A stretch of DNA of 29,913 bases from Bacteroidales bacterium UBA1794. GTDB taxonomy: Bacteria > Bacteroidota > Bacteroidia > Bacteroidales > Bacteroidaceae. The position numbers were made by a program, and so were the translations under genes. The stretch is from the NCBI GenBank assembly GCA_002315435.1, contig DCFW01000028.1:1-29913 (forward strand). The letters are read 5' to 3'. How positions within the stretch are numbered: position 1 is the first letter of the stretch; every line of letters starts with the position of its first letter. Of the stretch, positions 16,363-25,021 are shown piece by piece. Below the pieces are notes generated by a model. That model ran no database searches. It was not told the DNA's origin and worked only from the letters and a program-made list of their open reading frames with translations.

Positions 16363-17103
16363 CTAAAAGATTTTGTGAATTTCCTTGTTATATACTTTAC
16401 GATCAAATTTATAAAAGCGGGCAGCCCGATGATGCACACCCTTCTGATAATCATTCAATGGTATAATGTAATTCATTTGCGACAATTTCTTATGAAAATT
16501 ACGCGGATCATACACCTTATTAAAAATCAGTTCATGCAGATGGCGGATCTGTTGAATGGTAAATTTATGAGGAAGCAATCCATAAAGTATCACCGGATTA
16601 TTCTCTACATAACTTTGCAACTGTTTTATGGCACACGATATGATTTGATTATGATCAAAGGCTAACTCTCCTATTTCATCAAGTGATAACCAACAGGCAT
16701 TATACTGAGATGAAAGTTCTTTCAGCCGTTTATCGATCTTCACTACAGCCATATATGCGACAGTCACAATGCGATCAACCGCCGTATTCAGTTTATGAAA
16801 TCGTTCCAACCATAATGTATCTTTCGGTTTACGCGTGCGATCTTTCGAACCGAATGCCTGAAATTGCAACAAATCAATATCCCCCACTCCAGTCAGTTCA
16901 TATAGTACCCGTCCTGCAGCCTCATCAAGGTCCTCATCCTCATAAATCAAACTTCCCGGTAATTTCATGCTACCCTTTTGCATATTCTGTTGATCAATTT
17001 GTTGCACCAGCAGCACTTTCAAATCATCTCCATCATATCCGAATAGCACACAATCTACAGAGACATGTGGGTTCACCAATATATTAGATTCATGTTGATT
17101 CAT
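16363..17103 (-). CDS. Nudix-type transcriptional regulator of xylose operon (XylR-like, NrtR family)
   Basis: A 246-residue protein with an N-terminal Nudix domain (about 10-150) and a C-terminal winged-helix domain (about 160-240; the LHELIFNKVYDPRNFHKKLS stretch is typical of NrtR-family proteins). The Nudix box near 50-73 is degenerate: the canonical REUxEExGU reads RVLYELTGV, so two of the metal-binding glutamates are lost. This suits a ligand sensor rather than a hydrolase. Nudix-domain regulators of arabinose and xylose genes are known in Bacteroides, and this one leads the xylose operon. I infer that it binds the inverted repeats at 17204-17250 and responds to a pentose or its phosphate. 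Confidence 0.88.
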   Translation of the reverse strand: MNQHESNILVNPHVSVDCVLFGYDGDDLKVLLVQQIDQQNMQKGSMKLPGSLIYEDEDLDEAAGRVLYELTGVGDIDLLQFQAFGSKDRTRKPKDTLWLERFHKLNTAVDRIVTVAYMAVVKIDKRLKELSSQYNACWLSLDEIGELAFDHNQIISCAIKQLQSYVENNPVILYGLLPHKFTIQQIRHLHELIFNKVYDPRNFHKKLSQMNYIIPLNDYQKGVHHRAARFYKFDRKVYNKEIHKIF

Positions 17104-17124
17104 GGGTTTTCTTTATTTTTTGAA

Positions 17125-17156
17125 CAAATATAGAGCACCAAATAGGCAATAACAAA
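17125..17156 (-). promoter_or_regulatory. Xylose operon promoter
   Basis: On the minus strand TTTG (17153-17156) and TATATTTG (17125-17132) are separated by 20 bases, a complete match to the Bacteroides TTTG/TAnnTTTG promoter. The predicted start of transcription is near 17118, about 15 bases before the regulator's ATG. Confidence 0.8.
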
Positions 17157-17203
17157 TTAAATTATATGTTATAAAGCACTGTTTTTCTGATATATATATC
17201 ACT

Positions 17204-17250
17204 TAATGTATTACATTATAGCTTTATGTATAATGTACACTTTACATTAT
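17204..17250. promoter_or_regulatory. Candidate regulator operators (TAATGTA inverted repeats)
   Basis: Four copies of the half-site TAATGTA alternate in orientation. 17204-17218 is a perfect 7-1-7 palindrome. 17230-17237 and 17243-17250 form a perfect 8-5-8 inverted repeat. The inner arms 17212-17220 and 17229-17237 form a 9-8-9 repeat. They lie about 50 bases upstream of the xylose operon -33 box, so activation or looping is as likely as simple repression. Confidence 0.65.
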
Positions 17251-17347
17251 GCTTCCGATTTCATAAGCATTCATACCCCATACCTCAAAATACCTTATTG
17301 TATTTTATACACGAAGTCGTTGAAAGAAGAAAAAAAAAGAAAAAACA

Positions 17348-17379
17348 TTTGTATTATCAAAAAACGAATATTATATTAG
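17348..17379 (+). promoter_or_regulatory. Probable yqgE promoter
   Basis: TTTG (17348-17351) and TATATTAG (17372-17379, one mismatch to TAnnTTTG) are separated by 20 bases. The predicted transcription start is near 17386, about 18 bases before the ATG. Confidence 0.5.
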
Positions 17380-17403
17380 TGTAATTTTAATTGCTAACCA
17401 ATT

Positions 17404-17988
17404 ATGCCTGATAAAAAAACAAGTAAACAAAAGGAAGATTCCCTTCCGGAAAAAGGAAAAATCTTAATCTCTCAACCTTTTCTTGAAGACAATATATTTT
17501 CAAGGTCCGTGGTCTACATTGTCAATTATTCCGATGAAGGGTCAATAGGACTTATTTTGAACAAGATATTTCCACTTGATGTAAATGACATTGTAAAATC
17601 ATTACAGCAATCAAACAGTATACCTTTATATTGTGGCGGTCCTGTAGGAAATGATGTCTTGCTGTACTTGCACGATCTTGATTACGTAAAAAATTCAGTT
17701 GATGCCGGGAACGGACTTTACCTAAATGGAGACTTTGAACAAATAAAAGAATACATCTTGAAAGGAGGAATAGTAGAAGGACACTTACGCTTTTTTATTG
17801 GCTATTCAGGTTGGAAGAAAAAGCAACTGACAGACGAAATCAATGAAAAGACATGGATAGTAAGTCCCTGCACAAACAAAATTGCAATGAATACAAATGC
17901 CCAGCAACTATGGTCGGATTTATTATCAAACCTGGGCGGTAAGTATAAAGTGTGGGCACATTTCCCCATTTTCCCATCACAGAATTAA
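17404..17988 (+). CDS. YqgE/AlgH family protein
   Basis: A 194-residue member of the DUF179 (YqgE/AlgH) family. The conserved opening GKILISQPFLEDNIFSRSV and the following YSDEGSIGLILNK are family signatures, as are YCGGPVGNDVL and the later FIGYSGW. AlgH was named for a link to alginate regulation in Pseudomonas, but the biochemical function of the family is not known. There is no signal peptide, so it is cytoplasmic. The gene is divergent from the xylose operon and convergent with trmN, with only 4 bases between the stop codons and no terminator hairpin. Confidence 0.93.
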   Translation: MPDKKTSKQKEDSLPEKGKILISQPFLEDNIFSRSVVYIVNYSDEGSIGLILNKIFPLDVNDIVKSLQQSNSIPLYCGGPVGNDVLLYLHDLDYVKNSVDAGNGLYLNGDFEQIKEYILKGGIVEGHLRFFIGYSGWKKKQLTDEINEKTWIVSPCTNKIAMNTNAQQLWSDLLSNLGGKYKVWAHFPIFPSQN

Positions 17989-17992
17989 AATA

Positions 17993-18694
17993 TTATAAAT
18001 AATAAGCAGAAGTAAGTGTCTCATAACCCGTTGAACGATTCCCTTGTTCATCAAGCAAAACCAAGACACTATTTTCACAAACCGAATCAGTTCTACCCAT
18101 CTCAAAAAGGATACGTTTGACAGGCTTGTCTGTCTTTGTCTTTACTTGGGTAAACCTATTTATATAAAGTCCATATTCAACAGCCAAGGCCCGAAGCGCC
18201 GAGTCATAAACAGCCGGAATGATGATAGAGAAGCAGCCGGTATCAGACAACAAACAGGACACCTTACTCATTAATCCTATATAAGACAAAGACTCGTTTT
18301 CGCGAGCCATGGCGCGTTGCAGATTCCCGGATTTCAATGTCTCCTTATAATACGGAGGATTTGAAACAATAAGATCAAACTTCTGTTCCTCGGACATTCT
18401 CAAAAAATCTCCCTGCAGCACCTTTATTGTTGAGTTCCATGGAGACCTGCTGACATTTTCTGCAGCTTGAGCAGCAGCGGCCGCATCCAGTTCTATGGCA
18501 GTGACAGACACCTGACAACGTTGTGACAACATTAAAGCAAGCAATCCGGTACCCGTACCTACATCCAGAATAGATGTGATATTTTGGGGAATACGCACCC
18601 ATGATCCCAATAGAACTCCATCCATCCCCACCTTCATGGCACAGGCTTCTTGACAAACAGAAAACTTTTTGAAAGAAAAACAACTATTACTCAT
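17993..18694 (-). CDS. trmN: tRNA1(Val) A37 N6-methyltransferase
   Basis: A SAM-dependent methyltransferase of 233 residues, like YfiC/TrmN6, which methylates N6 of A37 in tRNA-Val. FSFKKFSVCQEACAMKVGMDG is the characteristic N-terminus. DVGTGTGLLAL is SAM motif I, and SNPPYYKETLK is the NPPY catalytic motif of N6-adenine methylases. The frame extends to a TTG at 18706, but the ATG at 18694 gives the family's normal beginning. A -7 box (TATTTTTG) lies at 18739-18746. Confidence 0.92.
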   Translation of the reverse strand: MSNSCFSFKKFSVCQEACAMKVGMDGVLLGSWVRIPQNITSILDVGTGTGLLALMLSQRCQVSVTAIELDAAAAAQAAENVSRSPWNSTIKVLQGDFLRMSEEQKFDLIVSNPPYYKETLKSGNLQRAMARENESLSYIGLMSKVSCLLSDTGCFSIIIPAVYDSALRALAVEYGLYINRFTQVKTKTDKPVKRILFEMGRTDSVCENSVLVLLDEQGNRSTGYETLTSAYYL

Positions 18695-18738
18695 TGTAAA
18701 GAACAATTTAGGAACGATTTTTGTTACTTATTTTTCTG

Positions 18739-18746
18739 CAAAAATA
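18739..18746 (-). promoter_or_regulatory. Promoter -7 box for trmN
   Basis: The minus strand reads TATTTTTG, which matches TAnnTTTG, about 45 bases upstream of the ATG. No good -33 TTTG was seen at the standard spacing. Confidence 0.45.
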
Positions 18747-18801
18747 GTTTTTTTCTTCTAGTTTTTCATGAAGAATGGACTGTTATATAAAATAATAAAC
18801 G

Positions 18802-18809
18802 TAACTTTG
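18802..18809 (+). promoter_or_regulatory. Promoter -7 box for lon operon
   Basis: TAACTTTG matches TAnnTTTG. The predicted start of transcription is near 18816, which leaves a leader of about 50 bases to the ATG at 18865, or about 13 bases to the in-frame ATG at 18829. No -33 TTTG is seen at the usual distance. Confidence 0.5.
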
Positions 18810-18864
18810 CACCCAACTTCCATTTTTCATGGAACTTAGTGCTAAACTTATTAACATTAATATA

Positions 18865-21354
18865 ATGCGAAAAAAGTATTTTAACGAAATTGATGAAACG
18901 AAAGAAGAGGGATTCTCATTTATTTCAGACTTTGAAGGAAAAGATGACCCAGATGTAGCTGATGAAGTGAAAGATAAAGGAGTACCTATTTTGCCGCTTC
19001 GGAATATGGTACTGTTCCCCGGAGTAATCTTACCCATATCCATAGGTAGAAAATCTTCGGTAAAACTGATAGAATATGCTGATAAGAATTCAAGTTATAT
19101 AGGAATTTTCTGTCAAAAAGATGAAGAGGTTGACGAACCGGAATTAAATGATATTTATCCTGTCGGTTCCATTGGAAAGGTATTGAGAATACTGGACATG
19201 CCGGATGATTCCAAAACGGTGATTGTTCAGGGATATCAAAAATGCAGTTTACTCTCTATTGATGAAACGGAGCCTTATAAAGTAGGTAAAATAGCTGCCA
19301 TAAAAGAAGACTCTTACAATGGAAAATCAAAAGAGTTGGAAGCATTGGTTGAGTCATGCAAAGATGCAGGAAAGCGTTTCCTTAAATTAGGAGAAGATTC
19401 CCATGCGGATGCATTATTTGCCATGCAAAACATTCAAAACAAGAGATTTCTGATTAACTTTCTTTGCTCTAATTTCCCTTTCAAAGTGGAAGAGAAAGAA
19501 ATGTTATTAAAATATAACTCATTTTCTTCAAGAGGTTATAAACTTCTGGAATTGATCAACAGATACACCCAATTGGCCGAGATCAAAGCAAGCATACAGA
19601 TGCGTGCACGGGAAGATATTGATCAACAACAGAAAGAGTACTTCTTGCAACAACAAATCAAAACCATTCAGGACGAATTAGGCAATGGTACGGATCAGGA
19701 AACAAATGATTTAAGGAAAAAAGCAGCTGGCAAAAAATGGCCTGAAGAAATAAAGAACGTATTCGACAAAGAGGTTACGAAGTTGGAAAGATTGCATCCG
19801 CAATCACCCGACTATAGCGTACAATTGAATTATTTGGAGACGATGATTAATTTGCCTTGGGGCGAATATACCAAAGATAACATCAATCTGAAGAATGCCG
19901 AGAAAACATTAGACAAAGACCACTACGGACTGGAAAAAGTAAAAGAACGTATTTTGGAACACCTGGCTGTGATGAAATTAAAAAACGGCGATACAAAATC
20001 TCCCATCATCTGCCTATATGGACCTCCGGGAGTAGGTAAAACTTCTTTGGGACGTTCCATCGCTACAGCCCTGAAACGTAAATACGTACGTATGTCACTT
20101 GGTGGCGTTCATGATGAAGCCGAAATAAGAGGACATCGTCGTACCTATATCGGAGCTATGCCCGGACAAATTATCAAATCATTACAAAAAGCAGGCTCTT
20201 CCAATCCGGTATTCATTTTGGATGAGGTTGATAAACTGGCAAACGACCGCCAGGGCGACCCGTCATCTGCTTTACTGGAAGTATTGGATCCGGAGCAAAA
20301 CAATAAATTCCATGACAACTTTTTGGATGTAGATTACGATTTGTCGAAAGTGATGTTTATTGCTACAGCCAATAATTTAAACACGATACCCCAACCTCTG
20401 CTTGATCGTATGGAGCTTATAGAAATGAGCGGCTACATCACAGAGGAAAAGATAGAAATAGCTCGTCGCCACTTGATACCGAAAGAATTGGATAATAATG
20501 GATTGAGCAAAAATGACATTAAATTTCCAAAATCGACGATTGAATATATCATAGAAAACTACAGTCGTGAGAGCGGAGTACGTGAGCTGGAAAAGAAAAT
20601 AGGTAAGATCATGCGCAAACTTGCCAAAGAAATGGCAACAAACGATGTGATCGAGGATAGTGAAATAAAACAGGATTCAGTTCAAAAGTATTTGGGCATT
20701 CCTGAATATATAAGAGATAAATACCAGGGAAATGACTATGCAGGTGTCGTCACCGGATTGGCATGGACATCCGTTGGTGGAGAAATACTCTTTGTTGAAA
20801 CAAGTTTGAGCCGGGGTAAAGGCGAAAAGTTTACTTTGACAGGCAACCTTGGCGATGTGATGAAAGAATCGGCTATGCTTGCACTTGAGTATATCAAAGC
20901 ACACACAGCATTACTGGATATCAACCCTGAAATATTCAATCAATGGAACATCCATGTACACGTACCAGAAGGTGCCATCCCTAAAGACGGACCATCAGCC
21001 GGTATCACCATGGTAACCTCTATTGCATCTGCATTAACCAATCGCAAAGTGAAGAAAAATTTGGCTATGACAGGCGAAATCACACTACGTGGAAAAGTAC
21101 TGCCGGTCGGAGGTATCAAAGAAAAAATATTGGCAGCAAAACGTGCCGGTATCACTGAAATTATCCTGTGCGAAGAGAACCGACGCAACATTGAAGAAAT
21201 ACAACCCCTTTATCTCAAAGGAGTGACTTTCCATTACGTTGCCGACGTGAAAGATGTGCTGAAACAAGCACTTACTGAAGAGCCAGGTATGGACAACAGA
21301 GATTATGTCACTCATTTTCATGATACGGATAAAAAGGCTTCAGACAAAAAATGA
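18865..21354 (+). CDS. lon: ATP-dependent protease Lon
   Basis: A cytoplasmic AAA+ serine protease for protein quality control, 829 residues. An acidic N-terminal extension (about 1-38) precedes the LON substrate-binding domain starting at LPLRNMVLFPGV. The AAA+ module has Walker A GPPGVGKT near 385-392 and Walker B FILDEVDK after it. The protease domain has the Ser-Lys dyad, S711 in KDGPSAG and K752 in GGIKEK. A charged tail follows the protease domain. An in-frame ATG at 18829 would add 12 residues. I prefer 18865 because the sequence before it is A-rich, as is usual in Bacteroides, and the extra residues look unlike Lon. The stop overlaps the tgt start by 4 bases. Confidence 0.96.
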   Translation: MRKKYFNEIDETKEEGFSFISDFEGKDDPDVADEVKDKGVPILPLRNMVLFPGVILPISIGRKSSVKLIEYADKNSSYIGIFCQKDEEVDEPELNDIYPVGSIGKVLRILDMPDDSKTVIVQGYQKCSLLSIDETEPYKVGKIAAIKEDSYNGKSKELEALVESCKDAGKRFLKLGEDSHADALFAMQNIQNKRFLINFLCSNFPFKVEEKEMLLKYNSFSSRGYKLLELINRYTQLAEIKASIQMRAREDIDQQQKEYFLQQQIKTIQDELGNGTDQETNDLRKKAAGKKWPEEIKNVFDKEVTKLERLHPQSPDYSVQLNYLETMINLPWGEYTKDNINLKNAEKTLDKDHYGLEKVKERILEHLAVMKLKNGDTKSPIICLYGPPGVGKTSLGRSIATALKRKYVRMSLGGVHDEAEIRGHRRTYIGAMPGQIIKSLQKAGSSNPVFILDEVDKLANDRQGDPSSALLEVLDPEQNNKFHDNFLDVDYDLSKVMFIATANNLNTIPQPLLDRMELIEMSGYITEEKIEIARRHLIPKELDNNGLSKNDIKFPKSTIEYIIENYSRESGVRELEKKIGKIMRKLAKEMATNDVIEDSEIKQDSVQKYLGIPEYIRDKYQGNDYAGVVTGLAWTSVGGEILFVETSLSRGKGEKFTLTGNLGDVMKESAMLALEYIKAHTALLDINPEIFNQWNIHVHVPEGAIPKDGPSAGITMVTSIASALTNRKVKKNLAMTGEITLRGKVLPVGGIKEKILAAKRAGITEIILCEENRRNIEEIQPLYLKGVTFHYVADVKDVLKQALTEEPGMDNRDYVTHFHDTDKKASDKK

Positions 21355-22481
21355 CTTTTGAATTACAATATACAGATCAAAAAAGTAATGCAAGAGCCGG
21401 TTTGATCACTACGGATCACGGTACTATACAGACACCTATCTTTATGCCTGTAGGTACAGTGGGAAGTGTGAAAGGCGTTCAACTCACAGATCTGAAAGAG
21501 GACATCGAAGCACAAATCATTCTGGGCAACACCTATCACCTCTATTTACGTCCCGGATTGGATGTATTGGAAGCCGCAGGCGGTTTGCACAAATTCAACG
21601 GATTTGACAGACCCATGCTTACGGATAGTGGAGGATTTCAGGTGTTTTCATTATCCGGCATACGCAAATTAAAGGAAGAGGGCGTGGAATTCCGTTCACA
21701 CATTGACGGAAGCAAACACTTCTTTTCACCGGAACGTGTGATGGATATTGAACGAATCATCGGTGCGGACATTATAATGGCATTGGATGAATGCCCTCCT
21801 GGAACATCGGATTATGCTTATGCTAAAAAATCATTGGGCTTGACACACCGATGGCTGGACCGTTGTATCACACGATTCAATGAAACAGAACCGAAATATG
21901 GATATAAACAGGCTCTTTTCCCCATTGTCCAGGGATGCATTTATCCGGACCTACGAAAAGAATCTGCAGAGTTTGTCGCTTCCAAAGGAGCTGATGGCAA
22001 TGCAATCGGTGGATTAGCTGTGGGTGAACCGGTAGAGAAAATGTATGAAATGATTGAAATAGTCAACGAAATATTGCCGAAAGACAAACCACGCTATTTA
22101 ATGGGAGTAGGTACACCGGTTAATATCCTCGAAGGAATAGAGCGAGGAGTGGATATGTTTGACTGTGTAATGCCGACTCGTAACGGCAGGAACGGAATGC
22201 TCTTTACCAAACACGGCATCATGAACATGCGCAACAAAAAATGGGAAATGGACTTCGAGCCGATCGAAGCAGACGGAAACTCCAAGGTAGACCAATTGTA
22301 TACAAGAGCTTACTTGCGCCATTTGTTTCATGCTCAGGAATTGCTGGCGATGGAAATAGCCTCCATACATAACCTGGCATTCTATCTTTGGCTTGTGAAA
22401 GAAGCACGCAAACATATCATTGCAGGTGATTTTTCTACTTGGAAACCACAAATGGTTGAACAAGTATCTACAAGATTATAA
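21351..22481 (+). CDS. tgt: tRNA-guanine transglycosylase
   Basis: Exchanges G34 for a queuine precursor in tRNAs with GUN anticodons; 376 residues, TIM-barrel fold. General acid/base D92 (LTDSGGFQVFS), substrate-binding D146 (ALDECPP) and the nucleophile D271 (MFDCVMPTRNGRNG) are present. GGLAVGEP is also conserved. The C-terminal zinc site is unusual: the normal CxCxxC preceding the YxRAYLRHL stretch is replaced by G309, S311 and D314, while the histidine ligand H340 remains. The ATG overlaps the lon stop (ATGA). Confidence 0.95.
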   Translation: MTFELQYTDQKSNARAGLITTDHGTIQTPIFMPVGTVGSVKGVQLTDLKEDIEAQIILGNTYHLYLRPGLDVLEAAGGLHKFNGFDRPMLTDSGGFQVFSLSGIRKLKEEGVEFRSHIDGSKHFFSPERVMDIERIIGADIIMALDECPPGTSDYAYAKKSLGLTHRWLDRCITRFNETEPKYGYKQALFPIVQGCIYPDLRKESAEFVASKGADGNAIGGLAVGEPVEKMYEMIEIVNEILPKDKPRYLMGVGTPVNILEGIERGVDMFDCVMPTRNGRNGMLFTKHGIMNMRNKKWEMDFEPIEADGNSKVDQLYTRAYLRHLFHAQELLAMEIASIHNLAFYLWLVKEARKHIIAGDFSTWKPQMVEQVSTRL

Positions 22482-22505
22482 TATTGCTTTCCAAAGCATA
22501 TAACA

Positions 22506-23699
22506 ATGACAGATAGAGAAAAAAAAATAATTAAAGCGCGTGCCAAAAGGATCAACAAGATTAGGAAATCCAGGCACAAGCAATCAAAAAGTCGAAATTA
22601 CAGATTGAGATTTATGCCCTTGAAACGTATTGATACATATATCATCAGTAAGTTCCTTGGTACATATATCTTCTCAATCGTCCTGATCCTTTCTATTGCT
22701 GTCATTTTCGATATTAACAGTAAAATAGATAAGTTTCTAGACCATGGTGCGCCCGTTAAAGCCATCATTTTTGATTATTATTTAAACTTTGTCCCCTACT
22801 TCGCCAATCTGTTCAGTCCGTTGTTTGTATTTATTTCAGTCATCTTCTTTACCTCCAAACTGGCAGACGACTCTGAAATTATCGCCATGCTGGCAGGCGG
22901 TATCAGTTTCAAACGCTTGATGCGCCCCTATTTCTTATCAGCAGCTGTAATTTCATTTGCCACCTTTGAATTAGGATCCTATATCATTCCTAAAGGCAAC
23001 ATCAAAATGATCAACTTCGAAGACAAATATTGGAAAAAACGTAAAGAAGACGTTGTTTCTAATGTACAACTTCAGATAGGCAAAGGCTCTGTAGCCTATA
23101 TCGAAAGATATGAAGACGCATCAAAAACAGGCTATCACTTCTCATTAGATAAATTCGACAAAAAGAAATTGGTATGGCATCTCACGGCGCAAAGCATTAA
23201 TTATGACAGCACGAAAGTGAATCACTGGAAAATAAATGACTATATGATTCGGGAAATGCACGGTCTCAAAGAAAAGATAAAAAGCGGAACCGTCAAAGAC
23301 ACAGTCATAGACATGGATCCGTCAGACTTTGTGATCATGCAGAATATGCAAAATACCATGACCAATACGGCATTGAAGAAGTATATCGACAAACAAAGTA
23401 AACGAGGTTTTGCCAATCTCAAAGAATTTCAAATTGAATATTACAGACGAATTGCCGCATCATTTGCCGCATTCATCCTTACAGCAATAGGCGTTTCGCT
23501 ATCATCCAGGAAAGTTAAAGGGGGCATGGGATTAAATCTGGGTATAGGATTAGGTCTGAGCTTTTCATATATTTTATTCCAATCCGTATCGTCAACATTC
23601 TCGATCAATGGCAGCATGCCGTCAATATTGGCTGTATGGTTACCGAATATTGTATACTCAATCATTGCAATTGTACTATATTTTAAAGCTCCAAAATAA
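22506..23699 (+). CDS. LptF/LptG family LPS export permease
   Basis: A 397-residue inner-membrane protein of the YjgP/YjgQ family, the permease half of the LptB2FG complex that moves lipopolysaccharide to the outer membrane. Membrane segments lie at about 50-70, 90-118 and 138-158, followed by a periplasmic beta-jellyroll domain (about 165-310), and three more C-terminal helices up to the end. The first 36 residues are very basic (Lys/Arg-rich). An ATG at 22614 (MPLKRIDTYIISKF) resembles the usual start of the family, so the extension may not be translated. The gene begins 24 bases after tgt and ends 8 bases before serB. Confidence 0.9.
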   Translation: MTDREKKIIKARAKRINKIRKSRHKQSKSRNYRLRFMPLKRIDTYIISKFLGTYIFSIVLILSIAVIFDINSKIDKFLDHGAPVKAIIFDYYLNFVPYFANLFSPLFVFISVIFFTSKLADDSEIIAMLAGGISFKRLMRPYFLSAAVISFATFELGSYIIPKGNIKMINFEDKYWKKRKEDVVSNVQLQIGKGSVAYIERYEDASKTGYHFSLDKFDKKKLVWHLTAQSINYDSTKVNHWKINDYMIREMHGLKEKIKSGTVKDTVIDMDPSDFVIMQNMQNTMTNTALKKYIDKQSKRGFANLKEFQIEYYRRIAASFAAFILTAIGVSLSSRKVKGGMGLNLGIGLGLSFSYILFQSVSSTFSINGSMPSILAVWLPNIVYSIIAIVLYFKAPK

Positions 23700-23707
23700 T
23701 AATTAGT

Positions 23708-24943
23708 ATGGAAAATCCGAAAACTGAATTAATTTTAACGCGTATTACAGGAGAAGATCGTCCGGGATTAACGGCTTCATTTTCTGAAATACTGGCAAAA
23801 TATGATGTGACCATACTTGACATTGGTCAAGCCGACATTCACAACACCCTCTCATTGGGGATTCTTTTCCTCACAACAGAAACTTATTCCGGCAACATCA
23901 TGAAAGAGTTGCTGTTTAAAGCAACGGAACTAAAAGTGAATATTGGGTTTCATCCCATCTCACGCAAGGAATATAACCAATGGGTGAGCATGCAGGGTAA
24001 AAACCGCTACATACTTACCATGCTCGGACGCAAAATGACATCTCCGCAAATAGCAGCAGTCTCACGTATCGTTGCCGAACAAGGGATGAACATTGATGCT
24101 ATACGTCGTATGACAGGACGTATTCCGCTCGATGATTCAAAAGCCCGTACCCGTGCATGCATTGAGTTCTCATTGCGAGGCAATCCTTCCAATAGAGATG
24201 AGATGAATGCACGACTCATGAAAATCGGCGAAGAACTGGAGATGGATTTCTCTTTGCAAATCGACAATATGTATCGCAGAAACAGAAGATTGATCTGCTT
24301 TGATATGGATTCAACTCTTATTGAGACGGAAGTCATTGACGAGCTGGCCATGCGGGCAGGTGTAGGAGAACAAGTCAAAGCAATCACGGAAAGTGCGATG
24401 AGAGGCGAAATAGACTTTAAAGAAAGCTTCACCAAACGCGTCGCACTACTCAAAGGATTAGATGAATCGGTCATGGTAGATATAGCGCAACACCTGCCGA
24501 TAACGGAAGGCGTAGACCGATTGATGTATGTATTAAAAAAGTGCGGTTACAAGATCGCTATCCTATCTGGAGGCTTCACCTATTTTGGCAATTACCTGAA
24601 AGACAAATACGGCATTGACTATGTATACGCCAACGAGTTGGAAATTAAAGAAGGTAAACTTACAGGCCGTTACCTTGGTGACGTGGTCGATGGAAAAAGA
24701 AAAGCCGAACTGCTTCGATTGATTGCACAAGTTGAGAAGGTAGACATAGAGCAGACAATAGCTGTAGGAGACGGTGCGAATGACCTCCCCATGCTAGGTA
24801 TTGCCGGCTTGGGCATCGCTTTCCATGCAAAGCCGAAAGTCGTTGCCAATGCAAGACAATCAATTAACACCATAGGACTGGACGGTGTACTGTATTTTCT
24901 CGGATTTAAAGATTCCTATCTTGAAGAAAAGAAAATGTTATAA
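23708..24943 (+). CDS. serB: Phosphoserine phosphatase with ACT domains
   Basis: The final step of serine synthesis, hydrolysing O-phosphoserine. The 411-residue protein has two ACT-like regulatory domains (about 8-85 and 100-185) before a HAD phosphatase domain. The catalytic DxDxT motif is D199-M-D201-S-T203 in CFDMDSTLIETEVIDELA. ILSGGFTYF supplies the motif II serine, and GDGANDLPML is motif III. The ACT domains suggest amino-acid feedback, as described for actinobacterial SerB. It is the last gene of the lon-tgt-permease-serB run and ends at the hairpin at 24965-25006. Confidence 0.96.
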   Translation: MENPKTELILTRITGEDRPGLTASFSEILAKYDVTILDIGQADIHNTLSLGILFLTTETYSGNIMKELLFKATELKVNIGFHPISRKEYNQWVSMQGKNRYILTMLGRKMTSPQIAAVSRIVAEQGMNIDAIRRMTGRIPLDDSKARTRACIEFSLRGNPSNRDEMNARLMKIGEELEMDFSLQIDNMYRRNRRLICFDMDSTLIETEVIDELAMRAGVGEQVKAITESAMRGEIDFKESFTKRVALLKGLDESVMVDIAQHLPITEGVDRLMYVLKKCGYKIAILSGGFTYFGNYLKDKYGIDYVYANELEIKEGKLTGRYLGDVVDGKRKAELLRLIAQVEKVDIEQTIAVGDGANDLPMLGIAGLGIAFHAKPKVVANARQSINTIGLDGVLYFLGFKDSYLEEKKML

Positions 24944-24964
24944 CCAAACAATATTATAAGGTAT

Positions 24965-25006
24965 AAAATAGGGTGTGTCAAAAATAAACTTGACACACCC
25001 TATTTT
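24965..25006. terminator. Bidirectional terminator with 17-bp perfect stem
   Basis: The arm at 24965-24981 (AAAATAGGGTGTGTCAA) is the exact reverse complement of 24990-25006, with an 8-base loop. The outer A/T tracts allow termination in both directions, serving serB (plus) and the lipoprotein gene (minus), whose stop codon lies just beyond. Confidence 0.9.
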
Positions 25007-25021
25007 TTATATCGTTATAAA

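Larger units (their letters stand above)
17104..17403. promoter_or_regulatory. Divergent control region, xylose operon and yqgE
   Basis: This 300-base AT-rich stretch contains the xylose operon promoter (17125-17156), an inverted-repeat cluster (17204-17250) and a likely promoter for yqgE (17348-17379). No credible ORF is present. Confidence 0.75.

Noticed and set aside
24007..24474. 155-residue minus-strand open frame inside serB
   Set aside because: Serine- and isoleucine-rich antisense shadow of a gene with clear ACT/HAD motifs.
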